Shown: positions 11,296 through 21,285, counted from the first letter of the stretch. The stretch: 64,000 nt of DNA from Phytophthora colocasiae (GCA_018806915.1 JAGKQI010000061.1:1116001-1180000); one strand, 5' to 3'. The notes: a model not told the origin generated them from the sequence alone. Numbers and translations are program-made.

Positions 11296-14200
11296 TTACT
11301 GCAATTCGGGTACATCATGTTCGTCAGCATACTTGGTCACCATGGCTGGAACATCATGCTGAATCGAGCTGGCGGGCTCCCAGGAATTCTCAATATCTTG
11401 GAGCCCACGCCAAGCGACAAACAGCTCCAGCTCTCCGGAGGCAGAGTTGACACGATGCCCAACAATCTCTCGGACCTCAAGAACGATTCCTTGCAAGGAG
11501 ACGTGCTCACGGATCTCGGCGGTCACGTCTAGGTCCTTGTCGTGGTAGAACTTAAGGCGCGACCCGTGGACATCGTACTCAGCCCCAGTGAGCAGGTGGC
11601 GGACGAGGAACGAGTGCGGGAGGGCCTTGGCCACCTGGAAAGGTCCGACCCAACGCACAAGCAGCTTACCTCCTTGGAGGCGCTGGTCCACACGCGACCA
11701 CAGGACGTAGTCTCCTTCCGAAAAATTGCAAACCCTCCCCTTGGAGCGAGCCATGGCAGCCGTGCGACGCTGCTCGCGCTGGTCTCGCACAACGCGGTGA
11801 AGCCCGTGGAGGCTGCGGCGCAACTCCTCGATAGCCTCGCGGAACGAAGCCTTGTCCAGCGGCAGTGTGCGCGGCAACTTGTCGTCCGGGACCATAACGA
11901 TGTCCAGCGCCGAAGGCGCTGGTAGTCCCGTGAACAGCTCGACAGGGGCACAGTTGCCCAGCGAAACCACGGGTGTGTGGTTCAGATTAGCCTGGACAAG
12001 TGGCAGTAGATGCACCCAATTGCGGGTGTCAAGCTGGTTCTCGAGCAGCATCACTCTCAGGACTTGAAGAATATCACGGTTCACCCTTTCCACGGTGCCG
12101 TTAATCCACGGCGAGTACACCGGCACAAAACCCTGGGACACTCCGAGCCGCTCAGCTAGCCACTCCATCACGTAGTTCTTAAAGTGTGCTCCATTGTCTG
12201 ACATCCACATCGCTGGCAGCCCAAACCTCTTGTGCCAGTCCAGAATAGCGTCTACAGCAGTCTGGCTGTCGGCAGAGTCTGCGGCCACAAGCTCACAGTA
12301 GTGGGTCAGCTCGTCCTTCAAAACGAGCACGTACTTAGCCTCACCGTAGCTTTCACCAAGGTAAAGATAGTCCATGTGCATGCACCCGTTACGGTCAGCC
12401 ACCTCTCGGTCAACCGTCCAGTCACGTTGGATCAGAGTACCACCCTTGACATGCTTACAAAGGAGGCACTCGTTGATGAAACGAACGACGGCTGGTCGGA
12501 CGTTTTCCAGCGAGAAATGTCGGTCTAATAGCTCAACCATCACGTGGACGCCGCGGTGTCCTTGTGCACCGCAGTGCGCGATCACAAAGATGCGCTTCAC
12601 CAAGCTCTTGGCCTTGGTGGGGATCCAAAGACGTCCTCCAACTTCAACAGCTCCAGCCACTTCTTTACCCTCCTCTGGTGCGTCGCGGTGGTGCTGCCGT
12701 TGCGCCTTCACCACATCGTCTCGCGTGGGCCAGACGAAATGGTCGTCCTGCAACGGACGCAGCTCCGAGAGCGTCTGGGCAGATCGCGTCGTTACGCGCT
12801 TGACAGCTAGAGCTTCACCAGCTCCGGCAGCGGCCGACTGCCCCCAACGCGAGATGATGTCGGCCCAGAGGTTGACCTCCCCGGCGATGTGGTGAATGAC
12901 GTATCTGCAGCTGATCAACTTCAACACCCAGCGTTGTAGTTTGCCTTTGACATGTTGCTTCACTTCTTTGTCAGGCGAGAACAACTGGATCAGGTTAGAA
13001 TGGTCACAGTAGATGTGGAACCCTTCCTCCCGCGCAAGCATGTAGTCGAGTTCGTCGCACGCCTTAACAATTGGGTACCCTTCTTTCTCCACAATCGACC
13101 AATTCAGTTGCGCGCCCTTGAACATTCCTCCACGGCAGATCAAGAGCTCATGCGACTGTTCTTCTACAGGAACGCCCTCTTGCCAGCGGCGAACCTGTGT
13201 GACCACCATAGCGTAGCCGGATAACGACGCGTCACTGAACATGCACACGGTTGCTCCACGCTCAGGGAAAATGAGCTTGCATGATCGCTCAACCATAGCC
13301 AACGTGTTCCTGAATGCAACTTCTTCATCATCCGTCCAGTCGAGTGTGGCTCCGCTAAGCTGAGACTTGCGACGACCCCGCTCTCTCATCACTTGCTCGA
13401 GCTTCCCCTGTAGTGGCGCCACAGTCCTAGCATAGTCCACCATGCTGTCTCGCAGCCAATTCAAAGCGCACAAGAAATGTTGCAGAGCGGCACCCGTTGG
13501 TGGCAGCGGCATCTTCGCGAGAGCTTCGAGCCGCTCGGGGTCATGGGCTACTCCCTCGCCATCGATCACCTTGCCACACCACTTAACGCGGCGGGCGAAC
13601 AACTTGCACTTCTTGGCATTCAACTTCAACTTGCGCTGCCGCAGGATTGAGAAAAACTGCTCAAGGTTGTCCAAAAACGCCCCCGGGGTCTGAGCGAAAA
13701 GCAGGACGTCGTCAATCCACACGAGAACGCTCTTAAACAACAGCTCCTTCAGGACATCATTCATCTGGGCCTGGAAATGGACTGCCGAGTCGCTGGCCCC
13801 CTGGGGCACACGGGTAGGAGTAAAAACTCCGTCCTCAGTCACAAAGCTGAACATTTCACGGCTGTTGGGGTGGAGCGGCATTTGCCAGAAACCCTTGTGA
13901 AAGTCAAAAGTCCCGAAACCGTAGGCACCGCGTACTGCCCCCACAACTACGGCAAGGTTTGGCGCAGCTCCAGCTATCGGCACAGTCAGTTTGTTGACTG
14001 GCCGGTAATCGATCGTGATCCGAAACTCGTCGGTGCCCTGCTTGGCAACAGGCAATGCAGGGCAGGACCACCGACTTTGGTTGTTTCGTTCGACCAAACC
14101 GGCAGCCTCCAACTCGCGCACATAGTCGCGCAAGAATCGCCGCTGCACCTCGGGGTAGCGCCGCACACCACTTCGATAGGGCTGAGAGTCTGGTACAAGC

Positions 14201-15798
14201 TGCACCTCCAGCGGCTCCACATCGGCTGCTTCATCGTGGCCCAACCGGAGCCTGAACACGTCAGAGTAGCTCAGCACCAGGTCTCGTAGTCGATCTGCAG
14301 ATTCCTGGGCAAATCCTGCCTCAATCGCGTCGTCCACTAGGCGATGGAGCATGCCCACCACTTCGTCATCGTTTACATCACCAAGCAACTCGACTTGGTC
14401 GCTGGGGATGTCATCTGCTTCGGCCTCGGCCTCCCCAAGGTTGTGCTGCACCAGCTGCTCGAATATCCCATCAAGGTCCACACCGATAGACTGCAGCGTG
14501 GCTCTACCAACGAGCAGTTCTTCCTCGGGTGCCTCAAGCACCCAACATTCAATGTTCGACAAACAAAGAGGCCCCGCCGCCGTCACGATCTGCAGGTCGA
14601 CGTATACCCGTTCATGGCAGTACATAGCGTTGCCACCTGCGGCCATAACACGCAGTGGCGGCTCAACCCTCGTGGTCGGCAGATCAGGCACCAACTCCCG
14701 AAGTTCATCAAGCACTGACCTTCCAATGATGTTCGCGTCTGAGCCTGTGTCTGGGCAGAACGGCACGGTCAACACGCTGTTTATCACAGCGGTCCTGAAA
14801 CTCGGTTCGTCATCGGCCGTTATCCGCTTGACACGATCGGGCTGACGGCCTTTCCGCTCGCGCAGATTCTTTGCAACTTCAGCCTTCTGTTCTGCAGACG
14901 CAGTTGGGCAGTCTCGAGCCCAATGCGGCCCCTTACAGATCAAGCATCCATCGCGAGGGGGTTTACGCTGCTCCCCAGAACTGCGGTTGCCACCGTTGCT
15001 GCTAGGAGGCTTCGACTGCGGTTTAGCCGGGCGCTGCTGCGCCTTTCCCCCTGCTGCGGCCGAGTCCTTCATTCGCGGAGCTGCATTTTGCTTCATCTCC
15101 GACTGCATGAGATGGTACTGCTGTTGTCTGGTCGCCCGCTCAATCATCAAGTCGTGCAGGGCCAAGTCGTTCACCTTCGCCTCACGGTGAGTCAACTCGA
15201 CCAGCCTGCTCAAGTCAATCTTCAACATCTCCGGCGTCACGTTACTCAACAGCAGTTTACATCGTAGCTTCATACGCTGACGGCCTTCCTCACCGACAGC
15301 TGGTCCTCGGCCTAACATACCAGCCAGTCCATTGTCCTCGACCAAACGGTCAAAAGTCACGAAATAGTTGGCGATCCTGGCCTCGACGTCAACCTCCGAA
15401 AGATCCATCCTTAATTCCCGCGAGAATAGCAGAGTGACGTCGGGGACGCGGTCGTTCATCATTGCGCCCACCTTTCGTTTCATTTCCGCGAGCAGCATGT
15501 CGTCCGACACGCTCTCGATGTCCTTCTTCAGGATGTAGTGGGCCACGCGCTCCAGCACCCTTGGCTCCACCGTCGATCGCACACTCCGCGTCACGGCTCC
15601 ATGGACTTCGCCCGTGACGCGACACTGCTCCGCGACCTTGCCTTCATACTGTCTCCGCTCTCGGAGGAACGTCGAAATGGCCGACTGGCTCCAGACCTTG
15701 AGACTTGGGGCCCTCGTCACCTCGAAGATAGGCTGCGGCATCGCCATCTTGACGTCGCCCTCGGCGTCATACTCGTAGTCGTCGTTCATGCCAGGCAT
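11296..15798 (-). CDS. Gypsy-1 Gag-Pol polyprotein (1500 aa)
   Basis: Single intact frame carrying all functions of a Ty3/gypsy element. In order (approximate residues): Gag (1-270); a zinc knuckle CLICKGPHWARDC (about 285), which is CX2CX3HX4C and so one residue shorter than the usual CX2CX4HX4C; aspartic protease DTGSDANIIG (about 353); reverse transcriptase with VWIDDV in place of the usual VYLDDI (about 700); RNase H (MFSDASLSGYA, about 860); integrase with an HHCC zinc region (CLLC, about 1135), catalytic MHMDYL, MSDNGAHF and NGTVERVNR; and a C-terminal chromodomain (VLEVREIVGH ... WEPASSIQ, about 1430-1490). Start chosen at the first ATG, 15798, about 110 nt after the LTR. No frameshift is needed between gag and pol. 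Confidence 0.93.
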   Translation of the reverse strand: MPGMNDDYEYDAEGDVKMAMPQPIFEVTRAPSLKVWSQSAISTFLRERRQYEGKVAEQCRVTGEVHGAVTRSVRSTVEPRVLERVAHYILKKDIESVSDDMLLAEMKRKVGAMMNDRVPDVTLLFSRELRMDLSEVDVEARIANYFVTFDRLVEDNGLAGMLGRGPAVGEEGRQRMKLRCKLLLSNVTPEMLKIDLSRLVELTHREAKVNDLALHDLMIERATRQQQYHLMQSEMKQNAAPRMKDSAAAGGKAQQRPAKPQSKPPSSNGGNRSSGEQRKPPRDGCLICKGPHWARDCPTASAEQKAEVAKNLRERKGRQPDRVKRITADDEPSFRTAVINSVLTVPFCPDTGSDANIIGRSVLDELRELVPDLPTTRVEPPLRVMAAGGNAMYCHERVYVDLQIVTAAGPLCLSNIECWVLEAPEEELLVGRATLQSIGVDLDGIFEQLVQHNLGEAEAEADDIPSDQVELLGDVNDDEVVGMLHRLVDDAIEAGFAQESADRLRDLVLSYSDVFRLRLGHDEAADVEPLEVQLVPDSQPYRSGVRRYPEVQRRFLRDYVRELEAAGLVERNNQSRWSCPALPVAKQGTDEFRITIDYRPVNKLTVPIAGAAPNLAVVVGAVRGAYGFGTFDFHKGFWQMPLHPNSREMFSFVTEDGVFTPTRVPQGASDSAVHFQAQMNDVLKELLFKSVLVWIDDVLLFAQTPGAFLDNLEQFFSILRQRKLKLNAKKCKLFARRVKWCGKVIDGEGVAHDPERLEALAKMPLPPTGAALQHFLCALNWLRDSMVDYARTVAPLQGKLEQVMRERGRRKSQLSGATLDWTDDEEVAFRNTLAMVERSCKLIFPERGATVCMFSDASLSGYAMVVTQVRRWQEGVPVEEQSHELLICRGGMFKGAQLNWSIVEKEGYPIVKACDELDYMLAREEGFHIYCDHSNLIQLFSPDKEVKQHVKGKLQRWVLKLISCRYVIHHIAGEVNLWADIISRWGQSAAAGAGEALAVKRVTTRSAQTLSELRPLQDDHFVWPTRDDVVKAQRQHHRDAPEEGKEVAGAVEVGGRLWIPTKAKSLVKRIFVIAHCGAQGHRGVHVMVELLDRHFSLENVRPAVVRFINECLLCKHVKGGTLIQRDWTVDREVADRNGCMHMDYLYLGESYGEAKYVLVLKDELTHYCELVAADSADSQTAVDAILDWHKRFGLPAMWMSDNGAHFKNYVMEWLAERLGVSQGFVPVYSPWINGTVERVNRDILQVLRVMLLENQLDTRNWVHLLPLVQANLNHTPVVSLGNCAPVELFTGLPAPSALDIVMVPDDKLPRTLPLDKASFREAIEELRRSLHGLHRVVRDQREQRRTAAMARSKGRVCNFSEGDYVLWSRVDQRLQGGKLLVRWVGPFQVAKALPHSFLVRHLLTGAEYDVHGSRLKFYHDKDLDVTAEIREHVSLQGIVLEVREIVGHRVNSASGELELFVAWRGLQDIENSWEPASSIQHDVPAMVTKYADEHDVPELQ

Positions 15799-15910
15799 GT
15801 CGTAGCGATGCTTGTTTTGTCAAAGAATTCTTTATGACGTTTGCGCGCTGCAAAGTAGATTGCGAAGTGAGTTCATTAAGCAGTTAGATGCAAAACCCCT
15901 ACCAACTACT

Positions 15911-16117
15911 TGCCGTCCAGGAGAGCCCCCCTTGTGGCAGCGCCCTCCAGCTCCGCAGCACCAACCACTTGTGCTGATTATGCAGTGCCGCCGTTGACGC
16001 GGCGGCGATTATGTAGATGTAGTGTTGACGCGGTCCGTGCGTCCTGCTGTCGGTCGAGCTGTCAGTGTCGGTCGGGCTGCAGCGTGATGTGTCCGTCGTC
16101 TGGTCAAATACTCCACA
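15911..16117 (-). repeat. Gypsy-1 5' LTR (207 bp)
   Basis: Minus-strand TGTGGAGTATTTG at 16117 to ...GGCA at 15911, giving TG...CA ends. The start is firm because the same nine bases follow the polypurine tract at the other end. The inner boundary is inferred from the CA and from a TGGTAGGGG stretch just inside (about 15906-15898) that could be the primer binding site. Confidence 0.65.
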
Positions 16118-17549
16118 CCGCATGCATGTATGATACACCCAGTCTGGGTCCTCTGGGTCCCAGAGGAGTCCTCTGAGGACCGGGCTCACAGGAGTTCGAG
16201 TTGGCGACAGCTTGCTGCTTGCAAGTTGAAGTTGAATTGTGTTGCACCACGCCCTATACCTGTCATCAGGGAGATCGCGGATAGCGAGGGAGAAGCGGTT
16301 GACACGTACATCTCCAAGGTTCAGACGCTCAGGGACGTACGCCGCGTTGCCCACAAGGAAATTAAACGAGTCCAGCTCCCGACCAGCACGGTTCAATGTT
16401 TCCAGTCGCTCTTTAGATCCACGATAGACTGTGCAGAGCTGCGTCGTAATGCCTCGCTTGTCCTTCGTCCCAGCATAGGTGAAAGCTGACACGTTCGCGT
16501 TCATGGCCTTGGCTAACTGCATCATGACGCTGTTGGTCTCCATGTTTCGCTTGTACAGCACGAACTGAAGGTAGTCTGGGCGATCCTTAGACCATTGCGC
16601 ACGGCCATTGTTTCCCCCTCTCTTGTCCATATCCTTCCGCTTCTTGCCTCCAACCATCACACGACGCACTCGAATCACTGACACTCCGTCGCTGTTGTTC
16701 GTCGTGTCTGACACCACAATGCCGCTGCCAAAACTTGCGCACCACCTCGTGCACTGCTGCACGTGTCTCCTTGACCTCAATTGGAGGGAAGAAGAAGAAG
16801 GTATCGTCTTCTTTCTTCACTTCAGTTGAATCCTTCTCCTCTTTCTTGTTGCCAGCGTTCGCGAGTCTCTTGGCTTCTTCATCCTTCACTTGTACATCCA
16901 CCAGTTTCAGCATAAATTCGTCTAGTTTCTCCGCTGTTTCTTCTCCACATACTCCAGCAATTGCCACTTTCAACTTCTTCACATCTTCCTTCTCCTGTTT
17001 CAGTAAGCTTCGCTCTCTTATTGGCATTGAACATACCCAACAGTCTCCCAGCCAGTTTACCCACTAAAGTATTAACCTGCTCGTTCGCTGTATCATTCAG
17101 CAGTGCAAACACCTTGTGCTTGAAGACTTCACTGACCTTTTGAGGCTTCGCAGCGGGAGCGAACCGCTTCACGTCCGAAAGACGCACCACTTGTCCGTCC
17201 AGCGCCACCTCACGCACCACAAAGTACGAGTAGCGCTGCTTGGTGGCGCCATGGAATCCACCTACTTCTGGCATCAGGAAGCGCTGGATACCCACTACTG
17301 ACTCATCCACACTGCAGGGGACGCCGTCGTTGTAGGCTACAACCAGTAGCCTGCAACACGGAAGTCCGGGCCGTCTCGACGTCCGCCACCTCGTCCACCC
17401 CGTCCGCCACGCCTTCCACCACGCCTTCCACCTCCTCCACGACGAGCAGCACCACCGACCTCGAGATCGTCGTCGTTGTCACTTGTTGTCCGCGGTGGAG
17501 CGGATCCGCTAATGCAGCGGACGGAAGTGGACTGGCTGAAAATGGTCAT
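16118..17549 (-). pseudogene. PUS7: PUS7/TruD-type tRNA pseudouridine synthase, N-terminal part, unit A
   Basis: TruD-family pseudouridine synthases convert uridine to pseudouridine in tRNA and mRNA. The family signature with the catalytic aspartate is plain: YAGTKDKRGITTQ at about 16440-16480, after YLQFVLYKRNMETN. Upstream are an RGG-rich tail (about 17370-17460) and the FLMPEVGGFHGATKQRYS segment. Only roughly the first half of a PUS7 protein is present, cut at 16118 by the Gypsy-1 LTR. The frame is broken by a 14-bp insertion (about 17330-17345, shared with unit C, absent in B) and by shifts near 17010 and 16750. A 34-bp stretch present in B and C near 17450 is missing here between GTGGTG direct repeats. 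It shares an intergenic region with LACTB2. Confidence 0.85.
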
Positions 17550-17690
17550 ATCTTTAGAGACATGTCATTAAGTGAGAGTTCACACACACGTCACAGATAC
17601 ATCGGCTCCGACGTAATTGCAGGCGCTGTGTGGCTTCTACTGCGGCCATTAGCGCTGTATCACAGCAGCAAAGAGCAGTATAATGTCCCT
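17550..17690. promoter_or_regulatory. Shared divergent promoter region, PUS7/LACTB2
   Basis: About 140 bp separates the PUS7 start (ATG at 17549, minus) from the likely LACTB2 start (17691, plus). The arrangement is kept in units B (about 46790-46936) and C (about 61591-61753), so both genes were probably driven from here. I see no clear TATA box. Confidence 0.4.
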
Positions 17691-18644
17691 ATGTTGAGTA
17701 TACTGCGTTTCAGCTTCCACGTGCGTCTGCATTCGTTGATCCTGTGGGTTTCTGGGGTTTCTAGTAGTCTCCCGAGTATTCCTGATGTGGATCAATTACC
17801 CGGTTCAGTACTACGAGTGCTGGGCAATAACCCCAGTCGGATGACGCTTCGAGGCACAAATGTTTATATCGTCGGCAAGGCTATTAGTGATGACAATGAA
17901 GGGTTTGTGAAGAACCTGACGGAAGTGTGTCAACGTCATGGAGTGGACGAGATTTCGGATCTTTTGGTGACGCACGGACACTTGGATCACGTTGGTGGAC
18001 TGTTGCAATTGAAGCAAAGGTTTCCAGCTCTGAAAGTGTGGAAATACCTCCCTGAAACAGCTAAAGAAGGTGATGGAGATGGAGGTCGACGGCTGAGACT
18101 GAGCAACAACGAGAGTTGGAGACTGGGGATTCAGGCGTTACAAGATGGACAAGAGTTTCAAGTACCAGGAAGTGAAGGAGTCTTGAGAACAGTGTACACT
18201 CCAGGACACTGCAATGATCACGTTTGTTTTGTACTGGATGGAGTGGGGGATCTGAAAGCTCCTGTCTTATTCTCGGGGGACTGCATCTTGGGCTTTGGCA
18301 GTTGCATGTTTGACTCACTTGCCGACCTCATGGCATCATTAGCGAAGTTGAAGCAATGTGGAGCTGCTAGTATCTACCCAGGACACGGACCAGTTGTGGA
18401 CGATGCAGCTGCTAAGATCCTGGAGTACATCACTCACCGTCAGCAGCGTGAGGACGAGATCTTAGCGGTGCTAAAGCAGCACGGGAGACTGATATCGTCC
18501 GAGGTTGTGGATAAAATTTACGATCCTTTGCCGTACTTACTGCGTTTATCTGCAAGGAAGGCAACCGAGAAGCACGTGCAGAAACTGCTGCTGGAATACC
18601 GCGTGCAACGTCAAGCTGGATGGTTCCAGGCTGCTACGTACTAG
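17691..18644 (+). CDS. LACTB2: LACTB2-like metallo-beta-lactamase-fold protein, unit A
   Basis: Zinc-dependent hydrolase of the LACTB2 (glyoxalase II-like) group; the animal homologue is a mitochondrial endoribonuclease. Visible: THGHLDHVGG (HxHxDH metal site, about 17970-18000), PGHCNDHV (third histidine), SGDCILG (bridging aspartate) and YPGHGPVV. About 317 residues from the ATG at 17691; an in-frame upstream ATG at 17562 would add 43, but it lies in the shared promoter region. The N-terminus (MLSILRFSFHVRLHS) could be a targeting peptide. Compared with unit B this copy has lost 11 and 10 bp on either side of AGGCTATT, together 21 bp, so the frame survives but a strand containing LLID is gone. 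Intact frame; activity doubtful. It is the most complete of the three copies. Confidence 0.8.
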   Translation: MLSILRFSFHVRLHSLILWVSGVSSSLPSIPDVDQLPGSVLRVLGNNPSRMTLRGTNVYIVGKAISDDNEGFVKNLTEVCQRHGVDEISDLLVTHGHLDHVGGLLQLKQRFPALKVWKYLPETAKEGDGDGGRRLRLSNNESWRLGIQALQDGQEFQVPGSEGVLRTVYTPGHCNDHVCFVLDGVGDLKAPVLFSGDCILGFGSCMFDSLADLMASLAKLKQCGAASIYPGHGPVVDDAAAKILEYITHRQQREDEILAVLKQHGRLISSEVVDKIYDPLPYLLRLSARKATEKHVQKLLLEYRVQRQAGWFQAATY

Positions 18645-18807
18645 TAGTACAACTTGACAGTGAGCTAAGCAGCACAAGAACAGTTATCGGTTGTGTTGGT
18701 TGTTTTTGTGCTTGGGTTTATAGTGATGGCTGCTCTACATGAACAGAGCAAAATAAATGACGCATGGAACCTGGTCTACTCGACAAACGACCGGACCCGC
18801 TTGGTGT
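18645..18807. other. Intergenic, LACTB2 to fragment gene
   Basis: Short non-coding stretch between two convergent frames, conserved in unit B (about 47930-48085). Nothing else recognised. Confidence 0.4.
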
Positions 18808-19308
18808 TTATGTGTGGCTATTGTTGTGCCGAGCCAGCTTCAAGTTGTCTTGGATCTGCTGTCGGGACTGTTCCGCCATAACGTTCACCTTGATAATCTG
18901 CGCCATGAGCGAGTCCGTAGTCGGATCTGGAGCATTCTGTTCGTATGCCTTGGGACTACTAAAGCTGCCGTTGTACAGATTCGAAGATGCACTATTCAAC
19001 CGAGCAACGGCCATGGATCCTCTGGCTACTGGCGTCTCCGAGTCTCGCCCCTTGTAGTAATTATCTTTCGGACTGTCAGGTGGCGAGTGACTGTGGCGGC
19101 GTTGACCAGCGTAGCGTGGACCAGCAAATGCATCTACACTGCGGTTGGATTTCTTAGGCGAAGGTCCATCGTAGATCGTGACAGGTACACCAGGCAACGA
19201 CGCTGAGCCGGGCTTCACGTGGTTGTTGTGGGTCGGTTGTCCGGGATGTTTGGGAATGGGAGCTGCTCCACCCGCCTGTGCGTATAAAGCTACCTCCTCG
19301 TCGTGCTG
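18808..19308 (-). pseudogene. Unrecognised Pro/Ser-rich protein fragment, unit A
   Basis: About 165 residues open on the minus strand, low-complexity (HNNH, PGQPTHNN, GSASLPG) and ending in a predicted helical tail (AEQSRQQIQDNLKLAR). I do not recognise it. The same sequence is in unit B but cut into two pieces of opposite orientation, so the contiguous version here is the better guide. At its 5' side it abuts, head to head, a plus-strand frame starting ATGGACACACG; that divergent pair is also kept in unit B. Probably part of a larger host gene. Confidence 0.45.
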
Positions 19309-19312
19309 AGGA

Positions 19313-20185
19313 AATGGACACACGAATCCGAGCAGAAGAGGAGGCTAGGATCCGCTCCAACAACAACGTGGTTTGGGTTCATGAGCATCGGTTCGAAGGT
19401 TGCACGACAGCAGCAATGGATGGAGCAGCAACCCAAGGCCTTAAAACTGTCCAGTATCTTCACGAAAACCGTAATGAAGGCTGCACAACTGCTGCCATGG
19501 ATGGAGCTGCCACCAACAACCACCTTGCCACTGTTGAATGGCTTCATCAAAATCGTTCCGAAGGATGCACCACTGCTGCCATGGATGGAGCTGCGACGAA
19601 TGGATACCTCGAGATGATCAAGTGGCTGAATGAAAACCGCACTGAAGGATGCACCACTGCCGCTATGGATGGCGCAGTCAGCAATAGCCATGTGCTTGTA
19701 GCTCGTTGGTTGAAAGAAAATCGATCTGAAGGCTGTTCCACTGCAGCAATGGACAACGCGGCAGGAAAAGGATACTTAGCCGCTGTCAAGTGGGTGATGA
19801 GAACTTCGCTGCGGGCCGCACTCCGGCTGCTATGGTCAACGCTGCGTCCAAAGGATATTTGGAGATTGTCAAGTATTTGGTGAATGAAGTTAACCAAGTG
19901 TCCACGAATGCTGCGATTACCGTTGCTGCCGAGAATGGTCACCGTGAAGTGGTGAAGTATCTTCACACGATTCGGTCGGAAAGCTGTACTGCCGAGGCAA
20001 TTTTGCTTGCAAAGAAGAATGGCCACTCGGATATCGTCAAGTTTCTACTGCAGCATGAAGAATGTCGTGTGGCGTACGAGACAGAAAATGCCAAGGCGCT
20101 TGCTGACAGAACGCGTACTGTTGTTGGGCGTTTCCTCTGGCTTTTGCTCTTCGTAGTTCGATTCGTCTCGGGCTTGCTTCTCTGA
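19313..20185 (+). pseudogene. Ankyrin-like repeat protein, unit A, frameshifted
   Basis: Begins MDTRIRAEEEARIRS, then runs into a tandem series of about eight ankyrin-like repeats of some 26-33 residues with the core [12 protein letters not shown]...WLHENR. This repeat style is common in oomycete ankyrin-like families and mediates protein contacts. The frame is open to about 19790, then shifts; the second half (GYLEIVKYLVNEVN..., GHREVVKYLH) runs to a hydrophobic end at 20185. In unit B the MDTRIR start continues into a Glu/Arg-rich helix instead, so here a deletion appears to have fused the start of one gene to ankyrin repeats. Confidence 0.75.
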
Positions 20186-20328
20186 CTTATTTTTCTTTTA
20201 CTGTTGTTCGCCAAGCTGAGGCTAACGCTACTGCAAGTGGAACCAAGAAGCAAACTCCTCAATCAAATGAATTCACGGTGGTTTCAGACTGCAGTAGAAA
20301 TGCATGAATCCATAGCAGTGTTTTGTTT

Positions 20329-21120
20329 CTAATCGAGACTATCGATGACAAGATTCATGATAATGCGCAGATCGACAACGGCGATTGCATTTACACCATT
20401 TGGGAGAGCTGCATTCGGGGGGATCGACAAGATTCGGTGCATGTCGAAGGTGACATTGGCAGCAGCTCCAGCAGCTGCGGGTCGAATTGTTCCGCTCGCT
20501 GTTGGTGTAATGGTTGGGTGTGGCCGGGTCGTACTGTCATATAGCTCATATCCAATCTGTTTACCAGTGGCACTGACTTTCAATAGCAGCACATACTGGA
20601 TCCCAGTATAACCGAACCACCATTCGGCAGCTTCCATCAGACTTGCCCACGTCTGAGATCTTCCAACCTCCACTGCCAGTGTCACCCAATCGGTTACGGT
20701 GCGAGGTGCCGGTGCCGGTGTTCGGTTGAGCGTAGTTCTCATTGGGCCGAATGTCGCATCAGCCTCCTTGTTCGGGTTGCCAGCTCTTTTCGCCGTCATC
20801 GAGCCGCCACTTGCAACCTCGCGTCTATTTCCAGTTGCCGCCAGGAACTCGGACTCGAAATATCTTGCAGTGCTCTCATGCACTTTCGTCGGAAGCTCAA
20901 CAATCACGAGACGGCCACCATCGAGGGCGAGAAATCGAAGCGCAATCCGCAGTCCTTCACCGTCTCCAACGTACTCATTGAATGCATCAATGGAGACTCC
21001 CTCACACACGAAGTACGGATCGATTTCATCGTCATCTTGATCGAAATAACTTGCAACCGCATCAAGCTCCAGCGCATCGATGGCGACGCGAATATCATCG
21101 GCTGTCTTCAAAGTCGTCAT
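20329..21120 (-). CDS. Conserved 263-aa protein, unit A (possible PD-(D/E)XK-like fold)
   Basis: Intact frame, same length as its copy at 59020-59811, with about 30 substitutions by eye and no indels. I do not recognise a named family. The centre (KEADATFGP, then WVTLAVEVGRSQ, then WWFGYTGIQYVLLLKV) has the spacing of a restriction-endonuclease-like core: D, then ExG, followed by a helix and a strand. No signal peptide or membrane segment. It is convergent with the ankyrin frame and lies beside unit spacer DNA. Staying open in two copies while every neighbour decays suggests recent constraint. The fold is a guess; the frame itself is secure. Confidence 0.75.
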   Translation of the reverse strand: MTTLKTADDIRVAIDALELDAVASYFDQDDDEIDPYFVCEGVSIDAFNEYVGDGEGLRIALRFLALDGGRLVIVELPTKVHESTARYFESEFLAATGNRREVASGGSMTAKRAGNPNKEADATFGPMRTTLNRTPAPAPRTVTDWVTLAVEVGRSQTWASLMEAAEWWFGYTGIQYVLLLKVSATGKQIGYELYDSTTRPHPTITPTASGTIRPAAAGAAANVTFDMHRILSIPPNAALPNGVNAIAVVDLRIIMNLVIDSLD

Positions 21121-21222
21121 GCTTGCTGCAGCTGATGTTGGCCGTAGCTCGTATATATACTAGTAGTTCTGGAAGTACAAAACGAATCCCCGTCGCAGCA
21201 AGTGCTCATTTTCTCTTTCTCG

Positions 21223-21285
21223 AAATGGGAAGGGTGTGTATTTTTTTCATGTGTATAAATAATTTTTTTCATGTATGTCTTAAAA
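21223..21285. repeat. MULE left target duplication and terminal inverted repeat
   Basis: Target copy AAATGGGAA (21223-21231), then GGGTGTGTATTTTTTTC... with CATGTGTA and CATGTATG blocks that recur, inverted, at the right end. Confidence 0.75.

Larger units (their letters stand above)
11100..16117 (-). mobile_element. Ty3/gypsy retrotransposon Gypsy-1 (chromodomain type), 3' LTR interrupted
   Basis: Reads right to left: 5' LTR (16117-15911), a short leader (15910-15799), one long gag-pol frame, a 3' non-coding part (11295-11117), a polypurine tract, and nine bases of 3' LTR before the Helitron junction. The 5' LTR begins exactly where unit A's PUS7 fragment stops, while the equivalent host sequence continues uninterrupted in units B and C, so the element inserted into that host sequence. 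The gag-pol frame is intact, suggesting a fairly recent insertion. Confidence 0.85.

Noticed and set aside
13777..14845. Plus-strand frames of 120-170 codons opposite Gypsy-1 pol
   Set aside because: No motifs, composition of an out-of-frame reading, fully inside an intact 1500-aa gene on the other strand.
17562..17690. Upstream in-frame ATG (17562) as the LACTB2 start
   Set aside because: It lies in the region shared with the divergent PUS7 promoter and its extension is not open in the same form in unit B; 17691 gives a sensible N-terminal peptide.
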